A stretch of 64,000 nucleotides of DNA, from assembly GCA_021292165.1 (NCBI GenBank), contig CM037879.1, positions 19,615,525-19,679,524 on the forward strand, written 5' to 3'. Within the stretch, counting starts at the first letter, position 1. Each line of letters starts with the position of its first letter. The position numbers and the translations under genes are program-made. This stretch comes from Shinisaurus crocodilurus. Its lineage: Eukaryota > Chordata > Lepidosauria > Squamata > Shinisauridae. Below are positions 1 to 10,916 of the stretch, piece by piece. The notes below the pieces were generated by a model. The model did not search any database. It saw only the letters and a list, made by a program, of their open reading frames with translations, and was not told the DNA's origin.

Positions 1-690
1 TGCTTGAATGTTTTCTGGCACGCAGCTTCATTTAAGCTCGAGCACTTACATTTCCCTGCTTTATCCTCTATGGACCTGTGATAGTGTGTGATTCCTTCGT
101 ACTCTCGAGACTTTAAGCGTATGACCCCCATGTTACTCCCAGTAACTGAAGGAAGCCGTTTGGGGTTGGTGGTGTACAAAAGGTGCAACTTTAGTCTGCT
201 ATAATTCAGTCGGCTATAATGAACTTTTGCTGTGCCGTGCTAGATAAGGCAATCAAATTGTAATTGTGCCCGAGGCCACAGTGCCAAGGGCCAGCATTCT
301 CAAACTCACTATAACCTACAAAATACTAAAATTGCTTGCCTCCATAAGACATGAAAAGAACAATGTATATCCCCCCCCCATCCCACAAGGTAGCTAAGAA
401 CAAAACAGACCCTTTGCCTGGCAGCAATCACTATGGTGGGGGGGTCAGATATATTAGAGATCGAAGGGTGGGGTGGGGTGGAGTTCTAGGTTCCAGTGCT
501 GGCTCCAGGATTTTGAGGGACCTTCAGCAAGATGCCCTCTATAGGGCCCCTCCCTCAGTGACCCTCCCTCAGTGACCTCCTTCGCACAATCACAGGGTGG
601 TAAGCCATAGTGGCGTGCTAACCACCCTGCGCATCCCAGTCACATGCTGGGGGGATAAGCAGAAGCCCACTTGTCATGTCATGTGAACCC

Positions 691-796
691 CAGCCAGGGT
701 GGCTTTTTGCCATGGGTAACAAGCCACCCAGAACCCTACAACAGCCCATGGGTCCTGGGTGGCTTGTTACCCACGGCAGCAAGCCACCCTGGCTGG
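691..796. repeat. Fold-back element with GGGTGGCTTGTTACCC arms
   Basis: The left arm (691-730, starting CAGCCAGGGTGGC) is almost the reverse complement of the right arm (755-796, ending GCCACCCTGGCTG), with a loop of about 25 bases. It is a non-coding palindromic MITE. No clean target duplication was identified. Confidence 0.7.
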
Positions 797-1556
797 CTTC
801 AGAAGACACAACATGCTGCACTGCTGAGGGAAATTATGCTAATCCCTCCCCCCCCTGGCATATGACCACTGTGGCTTATTTCCCCCAGCGCAGTCATGTG
901 AACAGTCACTTTGCTTCTGGTGGAAATGGCAGCGGCGCCAGCAACTGTGCTTGAAGCCTGTCCGCCATTTTGCATCCTCCACAACGCCCCGGAATTGACA
1001 TCGTTCCAGGACGTTGTGGGAGAGAAATGGCATCAGCCACCAGAAAATGGTGGAGAACATTCAGAGAAAATTCTGCAAAGTGGCCTTTTTTGAGGAGGGG
1101 TGAGGAGAGAGAAAAAGAAAAATACCAGAAGCTATTCTCAGGAAGAAGAAGAAAAAGTCTTCTGAGAAATTTTGGCTCAGCTCTAAGGGGAAGAGTTAAA
1201 CACTGCCTTCCCTCCCTTCCCTTTTCCCAGCTCAAATCACCCTCTTCAGAGAAGGGGCCATCGGGGTTTTGTTACATGCAACGGCAAGGTAACAGGGAAT
1301 TTGCTGTTGGTTGGGATGGGGTGGGTAGATACCGAGGAACCCTGCCCAGTCAAAGCCTATCAGGATCAGTGGTGCAGCTAAGACTGGACCCCAGGGCTAA
1401 ACTTTAGGGCCCCACAACAACCTGGGTGTGGGTAGGGTGTCCAAATGACCACCTAGAGAGTGCCAGGAGGTGGCAAACCTGCCCAGCATCAGCTCATGAG
1501 CCTGCTGGGGCCCACGAGGGCTGATGCTGCTCACCACAGCATCTGTCAGGCCTAGG

Positions 1557-1722
1557 CCTGTGGCTCACGCTAGCTCAGCTTGTCTGAGCGTGGAAAGCTA
1601 AGCAGGGTCAGGCCTGGTTATTACTTGGATGGGAGACCCCCTCCTCTAGTGTCCTGCATTGAGCAGGGGGCTGGACTCGATGGCCTTGTAGGCTCCTTCC
1701 AACTCTATGATCTATGAAATCC
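1557..1722 (+). mobile_element. 5S-rRNA-derived SINE with CR1-type tail (copy 1)
   Basis: The centre reads AAGCTAAGCAGGGTCAGGCC and TACTTGGATGGGAGACC, matching the internal promoter half of vertebrate 5S rRNA. The 3' part (CTGCATTGAGCAGGGGG, GGCCTTGTAGG, TCCAACTCTATGATCTATGA) matches the 3' end of the CR1 LINE at 61.9 kb. Non-autonomous. Confidence 0.85.
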
Positions 1723-1727
1723 TCACT

Positions 1728-2300
1728 GTGATTCGAACCCGAAGCTTTACTACGGTCAAATCCCAACGCTGCCACCGCCTGTCAGGCCTCCCTCCACCTC
1801 CACCTCTTTTCCAGCCCACCACCTCTGCAAACACTTCTAAAATTGACACTTTCTTTGCTCCTCTGCTGCCACCAACCCCTTCAGGGTAACCAATTCAGAC
1901 CACTCCTTTTAAGTTTTAAAAAGGAAACAAGTTTATTTAATTACAGTTAAGGGTAGGGAAATAGATAATGTTAATAGATTCTAAATGTTGAATTGAACCC
2001 CCCCCTCTCTCTTTCAACTCAGACTTCTCTCAGACTCCCCTCCAGACTCCTCTCTCTCTCCCCCCTCTCTTTCTCTCTCCTCCGTCTTCTTACTCCCCTC
2101 AGACTTCCCTCAGCCTCTACAACCCTATCACAAAAACCAACTCTCTCCCTCTCTCCAGACTTCTCTTTAACAGCACCGCCCGCTGTTTATATATCACAGG
2201 CTTCACCCCGCCTCCTTCTCACTCTCTCTGCCAATCAGCAGACATCTCAACATTCCACACTCCTCTCACACTCCCCCCTCCCCTCACACACCTACTGCTA
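1728..2300 (-). mobile_element. LTR-like tract with PBS-like TGGTGGCAG (minus strand)
   Basis: On the minus strand a TATATAAA-like box lies near 2185-2195 and a possible polyadenylation region near 1925-1935. A TGGTGGCAG string starts at about 1885, as a primer-binding site would. The interior is very pyrimidine-rich on the + strand (1995-2160). The expected TG...CA ends were not found and no gag follows, so this is a weak call. Confidence 0.3.
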
Positions 2301-2595
2301 TAACGCTTTGCCCATGGGCAGGGGCATGAGAGCATCCTTTCTTTCTTCTTATTTTTTAAAAACATGGTATAGTCAGGGGGCAGCCAGCTGGGCAGGTATG
2401 TGGTTACAGATGCTCATTGTATTATTTTTAATTTTAAATGATAGTACATTTTTCTACAATAAAATGGTGCACATTCCCGAATTCGTGTGTTCAGCATCAG
2501 GGTAGCAGAAGCAAGCTCCATTTTATTCCTGTAGTCATGATGGTCCTATGATTTCAGTAAATTTAAAATGTGAAACTGCACATGCTGAGAGTATT

Positions 2596-2835
2596 GCGCT
2601 TTGTGGCGTAGTGGTGAGAGTGTTGGACTGGGACTCGGGAGATCCGGGTTCTAGTCCCCGCTTGGCCATGAAACTCACTGGGTGACTTTGGGCCAGTCAC
2701 TGACTCTCAGCCTAACCTACCTCACAGGGTTGTTGTGAGGATAAAATGGAGAAGAGGAGGAGGATTATGTAAGCCGCCTTGGGTTCCTTGCAGGAAAAAA
2801 GGCGGAGTATAAATATAACAAACAAACAAACAAAA
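2596..2835 (+). mobile_element. tRNA-derived SINE (copy A)
   Basis: The head has A-box-like GGCGTAGTGGTGAGAG and B-box-like GGGTTCTAGTCCC (around 2647), as in pol III tRNA promoters. A conserved body (CTCACAGGGTTGTTGTGAGG) and a LINE-like tail (AAGCCGCCTTGGGTTCC, AAGGCGGAGTATAAATA) follow. It ends in (AAAC)n. Five further good copies occur in the window. Confidence 0.85.
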
Positions 2836-3373
2836 ACAATGTTCTTTGGTTGTTTGCCTTTTTGCTCTAATATATCAGGAATGTAGAAGCAGCCGGAAAG
2901 CGTGGAATAGAAGCAGGAGAGAAGGAATGTTAGGTGTGTGCTTCAGAGCTAAAGTAATACAACATAGCTATCTAAGCCTCCTCTCCCGTAAGACCATTAA
3001 GTCCAGGGTCTAAAATCACCTAGCTTGTGCCACTCCTTGGAGATTTGCCTCTGACTTTGAAAACTATTAAGCTAAGGGTGCTTGCAGAGCAGAGCTGTAA
3101 ACTTGGAAGAGAAACCCAAGGCATTTCATAGATGACCCACTTGTTATCGTAAGGATCTGGGGTGATAGCATGATGGTTTCCGTTGCCCCCACCCTGGTGC
3201 TGATCCTACTCATATATTAGGAATATCCACACTAGGAATGTTTGGGTCACTGGAGTCCGATATGTCAGCAAGCCAGTCATTTGTGGAAGTGCTGTGATCG
3301 CTGGTGAAAGCCTGTGCCTGAAAGGAGAGATATTTAAAGGCTGGAAATTTGTGAGATTTAGCTTGCTACAATG

Positions 3374-3714
3374 ACTGGGTTCAGACAATGATAATCCACA
3401 CTCACGGGTTGAGTATGGGTTGAGTGTGGGTTGTCGTTGAACTGTGGGTTGTTGTTGAAACATGGGTTATTGTGTTGTCTGAACCCAGCCAAGATAACCA
3501 ACCATGGTGAACAACCCACAGTTCACAACCCAAAAACAAACCATGGGTTCTCTTCATGGGTTGTTTGTGATTAACAAGCCATAGCTTGTTAGAGAAGCTG
3601 GGTTCAGACAACACAATAACCCATGTTTCAACAACAACTCACGGCTCAACGACAACCCACACTCAACCCATACTCAACCTTTGAGTGTGGGTTATCATGT
3701 TGTCTGAACCCAGT
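3374..3714. mobile_element. MITE built from GGGTTGT/ACAACCC units (copy 1)
   Basis: Termini are ACTGGGTTCAGACAA and TTGTCTGAACCCAGT, flanked by CAATG at 3369-3373 and 3715-3719. The inside consists of repeated, partly inverted GGGTTGTNGTTGAA-type units, and a second TIR-like block recurs in the centre (about 3470-3500 and 3598-3620). No coding potential. A second copy is at 51.3 kb. Confidence 0.75.
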
Positions 3715-4163
3715 CAATGTCATCTTCATGGCAGATAATAGGGTCCGTGTTCTCTGCCCTGCTTCCTTGTTCATGCCAAAGTTGTAGTCAGTCCGTAACA
3801 CTATTTACAGCAAGATACGTTTGAATTCATGCTTTTACTTACCAAAATTACTGCTGTATAATAGCATAATTTCAGCTATCTGCTGTGTCATCACGTCACT
3901 CTCAATGTCTCTGTAAGAGGCCAACCAGCTTCTCCAAAACCATTCTTTGCTTCTGTGATCTTGCCTGGTCATCTTCATTTTCTCCTGTATGAAGTGGCTT
4001 TATATATATATATGTATATATATCATTCCAGAAAACTGCCTTCTTTTCGAAGCAAAGCAAGCAACTTCACATCACCCCTCGCCCCCAAAAGCTGTTTTTT
4101 TGTGGTTTTGGTTGTTAGTATGAAACAGCCCCTTACCCATAACTTTCTGCTTTCCTTCCTCAG

Positions 4164-4310
4164 AAAACCAAAAGGGACGTAAATAACTTTGATCAAGACT
4201 TTACACGAGAAGACCCGATATTAACGCAAGTGGATGAGACAATTATAAAGCAAATCAACCAAGAAGAATTTAAAGGCTTCTCGTATTTTGGGGAAGAGCT
4301 GCTGCCATAA
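4164..4310 (+). CDS. PRKCE: PRKCE terminal coding exon (protein kinase C epsilon C-terminus)
   Basis: Seen: a polypyrimidine tract and AG acceptor end at 4163, followed by 48 codons and TAA (4308-4310). The translation starts [17 protein letters not shown] and ends [11 protein letters not shown]. Known: this is the C-terminal tail of the novel PKC isoform epsilon, a diacylglycerol-activated, calcium-independent Ser/Thr kinase acting at membranes and the cytoskeleton. The exon carries the turn-motif threonine (ACG 4224-4226, in PILTQVD) and the hydrophobic-motif serine (TCG 4281-4283, in GFSYFG). Both are phosphorylated in mature PKCs. PRKCH ends differently, so epsilon is preferred. As I recall the mammalian tail, only a few conservative changes are present. 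Exon phase is 0 if the first codon is AAA. Upstream exons lie outside the window. The exon is intact, with no sign of pseudogenisation. Confidence 0.95.
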   Translation, partial: KTKRDVNNFDQDFTREDPILTQVDETIIKQINQEEFKGFSYFGEELLP

Positions 4311-4659
4311 GTCCCCCACCCCCAGCCGAAATTGGGATCACCAGATCACTGATACTGCAAGATGTGGTTCTGAAAAAAGATCCTCCAGCTACATCATCAA
4401 GAGCTACTTCTCTGACCATGAGCCCATATCCCCTTACTTTATACTATCTATTTATTGTTATTTTTCTTTCATCCTTGATCTGGAGGCACTCCTAATATCT
4501 GTTTCACAAAGCAATGCAAAGTATTTTGTACCAGAAATTGTAAAGGTAACACATTGCTGTTGTTTCTTGATGCTGCTGCTTTATTTTATTTTCCCTTGCT
4601 TTTTCCCCTTCTTCTCAATTTGGGATCTTTCTTTTATTCCCAGGAAGGCTGTGACTTCC

Positions 4660-4660
<1 letters not shown>

Positions 4661-4706
<46 letters not shown>
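4661..4706. repeat. (TTA)n microsatellite
   Basis: About 15 uninterrupted ATT units lie in the proximal 3'UTR region. Confidence 0.95.
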
Positions 4707-4707
<1 letters not shown>

Positions 4708-4800
4708 ATCTAGCACCTTCAGACCAATTCAATCATTTCTGAAGTAGAAAAAATCAATTCATTTTTCACACTGAAAAGTGTGGTCTAGGGGCAGGGGTGG

Positions 4801-4927
4801 GCAGAAGGTAGATCTCCAAAGGACTGGGACTTCAGCTCCCAGCATTCCCGACCATTGGCCATGCTGGCAGGGGCTTCTGGGAGTTGAAGTCCAAAACATC
4901 TGGAGACCTACCTTCTAACCACCCCTG
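4801..4927. mobile_element. Fold-back hAT-like MITE
   Basis: The ends CAGGGGTGGGCAGAAGGTAG and CTACCTTCTAACCACCCCTG are inverted repeats. Flanks GTCTAGGG and GTCTAGAG match at 7 of 8 bases, as expected for a hAT 8-bp duplication. Confidence 0.7.
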
Positions 4928-5141
4928 GTCTAGAGAATGTGCCCCCGATCTGCTCAGATGGTAACAGTTTTCCAAGATGTGATAAATAATCATCCCATCA
5001 CATCGTGGCACAAGGACAAGTATGTGTCCTGCATGAACAATGATGATGAGGAAGTCACCTCAGGTGACTTTTTCACCTCAGACATAATCCTGTAAAAATC
5101 AGCTATAAGATTTATTGCTCCAGCACAATCTCAGAAAACAT

Positions 5142-5206
5142 TGGGTTGGATCCAAGCTTAGGGCACAACCGTATGTGTGTTTAGACAGAAAAAAAGGGAG
5201 TTGTAA

Positions 5207-5246
<40 letters not shown>

Positions 5247-5339
5247 ATGCATAGGATTGCGCCCTTCTTCATAATACCTTAAGCCCCATTGATTTCAAAG
5301 GAGCTACTCCAAGTATGACTAAATCTTGATCCAACCCAT
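5142..5339. mobile_element. Outer MITE with GGGTTGGATC termini, carrying a nested MITE
   Basis: The termini TTGGGTTGGATCCAAG (5141) and CTTGATCCAACCCA (5325-5338) are inverted. The element is split by the MITE at 5161-5264. The same termini occur at 25.2 kb and 53.6 kb. Confidence 0.65.
5161..5264. mobile_element. Nested TTA-flanked GGGCACAATCC MITE with (CT)n core
   Basis: The left end is GGGCACAACC with GTTTAGACAGAAAAAAA; the right end is CATAGGATTGCGCCC. Flanks are TTA and TTC. A (CT)n run occupies 5208-5243. Same family as 27.6, 48.8, 56.3 and 39.8 kb. Confidence 0.65.
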
Positions 5340-5989
5340 TAGGTTCTGTCAGCATTACAAGGGCATTGTAGAGCATGAGACACAACTCTAAAATCAGTGA
5401 AAGTTTTGCCACCACTGATTTCAACAGGATGTGAAACATGCCTGTTGAAGGCACATCCCCCAGGTGCCAAGGGATGAGATTGGGGTCCCAGTGAGCCACA
5501 CTCCTTCAACAGCGATGCCCCTGTATTTCTTTTTAATGAGAAGCATACTCGGAAGACTGCAGTTTTGAACTGAGGAGTGGGCAGGGTGTGTGTAACCCTT
5601 TCCCCACATGCCACCGTACCTGTCAAAATTGTGCCCCCTGCTTTTCCCCATCCCCCCACCCCAAGGGCTCCTGATGGATATTTACATGGGGAAACAGATG
5701 TCTGGAACCCTTTGTGAGGGAGAAGCATTTTCGAGCCATATTGATTAGGGAGAAAGAGTTAAGCACCCCTCCACTCCTCTCAAAGCTGCTGCCTCGCAGG
5801 GCTGCCTTTCATTTATTTAAAAACTAACAAACAAATTGGGCTTCATTGTAATTTGTGCCTTTGCTTTGTAGAAATAATTGGGGCATACTTCCAAGTAAGT
5901 ATGTTTAGGGTCCAGGTGTCAGCAGAGTTGCAGGGCTATTAAAAGACTATGAAGACACTAATACCCCTCTTCTAAGCACACAGATGCAC

Positions 5990-6390
5990 AGTTGTTGGGA
6001 CCAAACTTAAGGTGGCGTTAGTCATGTGGCTTCCCCTAGTGTGAAGGATTTTTAAAACATAGATTGCAGGCACAGGGACCCTGATCCAGATGCAGACTTT
6101 GGCATGGGGACAGGGGGAGTAACTCCTTGACACACCCCCCACGGTGGTCCTGATCCAGATCAGGGGCCCGATACCTGCATTGTGCACTGGAGAAAAGCTC
6201 CCATTGGAGCAAACGGAAGCTTCCCACCGCCAATGCAAACTGTAAGTGTGAGGGGTCCAATCTTGATTGGGATTGCAAGCATGGATGAAGCTTTCAGCAC
6301 TCCATGCCTGCCATTTTTGTTTAAGAAATCCAGCACACTAGGGCTGACCATGTGAATCACTTCTAGTTTGGCCCTTAGCAGCAAGTTTAA
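5990..6390. repeat. Degenerate GACCAAACTTAA-type interspersed repeat
   Basis: GGGACCAAACTTAAGG near 5998 resembles the starts at about 9889 and 42785. The interior contains repeated CTGATCCAGAT motifs. The family is not recognised, and no open reading frame is convincing. Confidence 0.35.
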
Positions 6391-6658
6391 TTGAAATTAA
6401 TGAAAGCTCCTTCCAGATAAAATGTTTAGGATTCTGATTTCAGGCTTCCAGTGAATATTGAAATAAATTTCAGGTGCCAAAGCGAAAAATTCCCCACTGA
6501 AGCCACATCTTATTTATACCATTCAAGCACTAGAACTTATTTTTTTCAATTTCCCTGATGGCCACATGGCTGTCCCCACATTGCTAGCCATTTGTTTTGC
6601 GGGAGGGTTGGAGAAACTCACCCAATCCTACAGGACAAACTGGTGCACAGAAATAGTA

Positions 6659-6907
6659 CAGTCATGCCTTGGATTGAGAGCATAATTCATTCCGGAAACG
6701 TGCTTGTAATCCAAAACACTCTTATATCAAAACGAAATCCCCCAAAAAAATTTGTACAGAGATTTTTAATTTAAGCCGTACTACAGTACTTGTATTGCAA
6801 GACGTTGCTTGTATATCAAGTAAAAAATAAATAAATAAATATTTAAAACTTTGCTTGTCTTGCAAAACGTTCTCAAACCAAGTTACTTGCAATCCAAGGT
6901 ATTACTG
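6659..6907. mobile_element. TA-flanked Tc1/mariner-type (Tigger-like) MITE, copy 1
   Basis: Ends CAGTCATGCCTTGGATTG and CAATCCAAGGTATTACTG are inverted and flanked by TA (6657-6658, 6908-6909). The internal motif TGTACTACAGTACTTG is shared with copies at 19.2 and 46.2 kb. Confidence 0.8.
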
Positions 6908-7099
6908 TATACTGCCCTGGGACTGCAATCCAAGAAAGCCATTTGAAGCAGCCTCCATTTGGCAGCTGTGTTATGTGTACCAGTTGAATTCAAATTGGCT
7001 AAACGGGAGATATTCATCAAAGTGATAACTGGAATACGTTCATATGCTGAAGGAGGGTGTGTATCTTGTTCCGAATGAAGGTAAAGGATTCAGAGAGAA

Positions 7100-7530
7100 A
7101 GAGAGAGAGGTTAGTCTGGTTTGCACACGACGCTAAGCCACGGTGTGGTTTGTTGAAATCTGGCTTGCCATTGTGTCTGAAGTCTGAACCCATTCTCGCA
7201 AACAAATCATGGCTTGTTAATCAACTATAAACCACAAATAGAACCTGTGGTTGGTAGTTGGCTTATGAAGTCTAGCTTTTTAAAACCTTGGCTTGTTTGT
7301 CATGATGGCTGAATCCAGAACCATGGCTTATCCCTGGCTTGTTTGTGCTATTGTCCACCCTGAAACAGAGGTGCCCAGCAAGAGCAGCTAGAAAATGAAA
7401 CACTCTGAAGGCTGGCAAAATGAGTGGGAGAGAAACTAACCAGAAATAGGGGAAACAATCTGTGTGGTTTGCTTGCTTGTCTGCAATTCATGGCTAAAGC
7501 AATAAACCATGGTTAACATGAACTATGGTT
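7100..7530. repeat. Degenerate fold-back tract with GGCTTGTTT/AAACAAGCC motifs
   Basis: Multiple copies of TGGCTTG, AACCATGG and their complements make an imperfect multi-hairpin tract. In style it resembles the MITEs at 3.4 and 51.3 kb, but it is much decayed. Ends are unclear. Confidence 0.4.
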
Positions 7531-8299
7531 TAGTCATTATATAGAAACACAGCCAGAGAGAGTATATTATATTGACTTGATTGGGGAAGACTGCCATCTT
7601 TATGCCAAAAGTGAAGAAACAGCATAAAAACCATTGAAGAAGCTCTCTTTCTTGAACTAGATCATCATTCTGATGCAGAATCAAAGATGTTCTAAGAGGC
7701 ACACATGGAGCTTCTGCGGTGGTAAGCTTCCCCATCAATTCAAAAGAAAAAGCAGCTTTGCAAATACAAACAGGGGAGCGCCATGCCTACAGGTAACTAT
7801 TGAATATGGGTGCACATACGTCAGTCTAGCCACTTATAGAGAGAAAGTAGGAAACATTTCCTGCTAACCATAGATGCATGCATCAGTGCTCAAAATTTGG
7901 TGCATGGGCTTTGAGGGGGGCATGAAATCCACTCCGTTGTTTGGGGTGAGGATTCCATAAGGCTTGATTTCAACTCCATGCTTTGAACATCTTGAACTAG
8001 TAAGGCTTAGCCAGGGGTTGGTTCCTAAGCAGCAGGCAATGCTGGCTCTTTCCCCTAAAAGTCCTGCTGCGTTGCACTGTCTAGCTGGGTGTGCTAAAGG
8101 CCGCTGTGGGCCCCTTGGTTGATGACTGCCCAAGAACTACTAGCTTGGGCTCAGTGGAAAGGAGAATGGAGAGAGCTTGTTTCCTTTTTATTAATCCTGA
8201 TGGCAACATAAACTGAGTGTGCAATAGGGAGGAAAACGCTGTCATGTGTTGTGCCGAACTTCTATAGCTACACGACTAACTTAAGTCCCATTTATTTCA

Positions 8300-8545
8300 T
8301 CGGGTCTACTCTAGTAGTAGTAGGCGATCACTCGTGACCAAGTAAGATTGTCTTCCAGGATAAAATTACAAAAAGAAAATTATAAAAGGAGGAAATTGTA
8401 AAAAATTGTGTAGACTCTAGCGATGGGTTCGTAAGTGACTATGGAGGCCAATTCTAGATCCACACAGCTTCCCACAGTGAGGACACAGGTTACCACATGG
8501 AAGATGGTCCTGTAAAGGATTCGTTTGACGTGCTTTTTGCTTAGC
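8300..8545 (-). pseudogene. Non-LTR retroelement fragment with terminal C2H2 finger (copy 1)
   Basis: The minus-strand translation near 8540-8440 reads QDHLPCGNLCPHCGKLC, continues SRIGLHSHLRTHR and then stops. It has the classical CX2CX12HX3H spacing. The matching tail GGTCACGAGTGATCGCC lies near 8320. A near-identical copy is at 46.5 kb. Repeated copies and lack of introns point to a mobile-element C-terminus (inference), not a host zinc-finger gene. Confidence 0.6.
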
Positions 8546-9530
8546 ACGTTTCTCCCTTTCACCTTGCACTCAGGCTTCTTCAAAGTCCATGGAACCTTTG
8601 TGAAAGGCCAACTTCCATTTAGATTGTTCATGGGCCAGAGCTTCCCAGTTTTCGATGTTTATATTGCATTTTTTTAGATTAGTCTTAAGACTAATCCCCC
8701 CCCCCCTTAATGGTCTACTCTAACTATAATTAAGAGTAATTTCTTCTGTGCACACTTACTTGAGAGTAAGCTGCATTGAACATAGCAGGGCTTTCTTCTG
8801 ACTAAATATGTATAGGATTGCTCTGGAAATGCACTTATGGAAGTGGGTGGGAATTTGTTTCTGGATCCACATGAACTTCTTCCAGAAATCTGTCCCTGCC
8901 AACTTTGTACCCCCTGGAACACAACTTTGAGGGAGAGAAATCATCTTTGCCAAATCCCACCAGCAAGCCACACTGTGACACTTAAGTGAATGGAGCAAAA
9001 ATATTTACCAAAAATATATATTTAAAAATATAAATACCAAAAAAAGGCACTTCTTTGCAAGACTAACTGTGGGTTTAAGGAGTATTAGAAACAGTCTAAC
9101 TGAAGGAGTTATGACTAATTAAAATAGTCAGATAAAGTTGTCAAGGAAATTATTTCAGGGGGGAACCTTTTTTTCTAAGAATATATGATTTTTAAAACTT
9201 TTTTTTTTTTTTAGAAATGATATCAGGAATTTAAAAAACAAAACAAACACAGATGCTTTAAAGACAGGTGTTAAAGGGCTAAAGAGTGGACAAATTCTCC
9301 AAAAGCCTATAATAGCTTTAATAAAGCCATGTAGGGTTTCTGCAAATTTTACAGCTTCTTCAGGATGTACACAATAATCCTTCCCTAGTAAAACTATTGA
9401 AAAGCCAGTGCCTGAATCATTCTTGCCATTGATGCAATGGCAGGTGTGAGGGAGGTTTAAAGGAAAAAAACACATGTTTTTATTTCATTGTATCAAATCT
9501 GAAGAATTGCCCACTTGAATGACTTGGATT

Positions 9531-9560
9531 TTGTGTGTGTGTGTGTGTGTGTGTATTATG

Positions 9561-9594
<34 letters not shown>
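9531..9594. repeat. (TG)n followed by (TA)n microsatellite
   Basis: TG units to about 9554 are followed by TA units to 9594. Confidence 0.95.
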
Positions 9595-9597
<3 letters not shown>

Positions 9598-9879
9598 GCA
9601 GTGTGTTACTTTTGCAGGCTTTTACAAATAAAATAAATTGGGCATGATCCACCCTTCTGTGTGCATGGCCTCTCCTCCACCCTATTCCTCCCTTGCTGAC
9701 CTTTGGCCAGGAGTGACAAGCTGCAGTGGATCAGTCATGACCTGATACATTAGGTGCACACATGACTCCCACATGTAGGTCCAGCAGCCCGCGGGCCTCC
9801 TCACAGCTACCTGAGATGGAGAGGACCACTCGGATCTAAGAATGGGCGATACATGTGAGGCTCTCATAGTAGGGAGTGG

Positions 9880-10090
9880 CTGAGGACCAAACTTGATGTG
9901 AAGTTAACTGTGTTTTTGCATTTAACATGCATTTAAAAAGAAAGAAAGAAAGAAAGAAAGAAATAGCGGCTTCAGAGGGGCGATTTTCATCAGGAGAGCA
10001 GCAGGGGAAGAAAGAATTAAACCCCACCCCCTGTCTGCTGTGATTCCAATAATGATCAATCCCTCCAGCAGCTGCTATTTGCATTTAAAA
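9880..10090. repeat. Interspersed repeat with (GAAA)n at 9938-9963
   Basis: It starts GGACCAAACTTGATGTGAAGTTAACTG-like and ends CAGCAGCTGCTATTTG. The same two landmarks bracket 42780-43005, so this is one dispersed family. No coding content. Confidence 0.45.
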
Positions 10091-10540
10091 ACTGTGCATG
10101 TTAAACACAAAGACCCATTTAATGTCACGTGTACTTTGGCGCTGAGGCATCGCTGCTGGCCAAGAATCAGAGGGGAAGAGGGGAGTGGGGGGGGGGGATG
10201 AGCATCACATGATACTGTACTACTCCACTATGGGTCCAGCTGGGTCATGCCCAACAGTACTACTGTTCTTTTGTTTTTAATATTGGGGGGGGGGGATCTG
10301 GTATGAAAACTGCTATATAGGAAGAATACAAAGCCAAGCAAACCCATTCATTCTGTGAAAATGTATTGAGAGACTGAAGATCAAGATTCAAAAACTGACA
10401 TTGCTGAGAGTTGTACATGGATTTTCTTGTGTAGTCATTAAAGAAATGGTAACTCACGTGGAAAATACATTAACAAATGTGAAGTTACCACTTGTAGATA
10501 TGCTGACAGTGTTATGTACTTATATTTCTGGGAGTACCCT

Positions 10541-10589
10541 GTGTTTGTGTGTGTGTGTGTGTGTGTGTATGTTCATGTATTGTTGAGGG

Positions 10590-10621
<32 letters not shown>

Positions 10622-10677
10622 CTGAATGAGCAGTTAGGGGATCCATTTTACTTGTTGCACTTGGATTTTCCAATTGC

Positions 10678-10722
<45 letters not shown>
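10541..10722. repeat. Compound microsatellite: (TG)n, (TA)n(GA)n, (AT)n
   Basis: Three dinucleotide arrays at about 10541-10569, 10590-10620 and 10680-10722 are separated by short unique sequence. Confidence 0.95.
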
Positions 10723-10727
<5 letters not shown>

Positions 10728-10916
10728 GACCAGCAGAGTGGCACTCAAAAAGCTTTTTCTTTATTATTTTACTTAGGGTTTGTTTTTGGGTTTTTTTGCC
10801 TTTTGTACAGGTGAGGAATTTGTATATAGGTGTTTACTGCAAGGCCTGTGGAATTCAATGAATATAGAGGTATCAACTGCTGCATGTTCAGGCATATTAT
10901 TAAAAAAAAAAAAGTT

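Larger units (their letters stand above)
1..4163 (+). other. PRKCE: Last PRKCE intron (3' part)
   Basis: Inferred from the acceptor at 4163. The intron holds a fold-back element (691-796), a 5S-SINE, an LTR-like tract, a tRNA-SINE and a GGGTTGT-rich MITE. The stretches 1-690, 797-1556, 2836-3373 and 3715-4140 show no gene or recognised repeat beyond short low-complexity runs. The acceptor is preceded by a pyrimidine-rich run at about 4143-4160. Confidence 0.8.

Noticed and set aside
906..1407. Overlapping long frames on both strands of the intron
   Set aside because: Purine-rich low-complexity sequence in a PRKCE intron. No homology recognised.
1730..1780. tRNA gene on the minus strand
   Set aside because: Box-like strings exist, but no cloverleaf can be closed and the A box deviates. 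More likely a repeat scrap.
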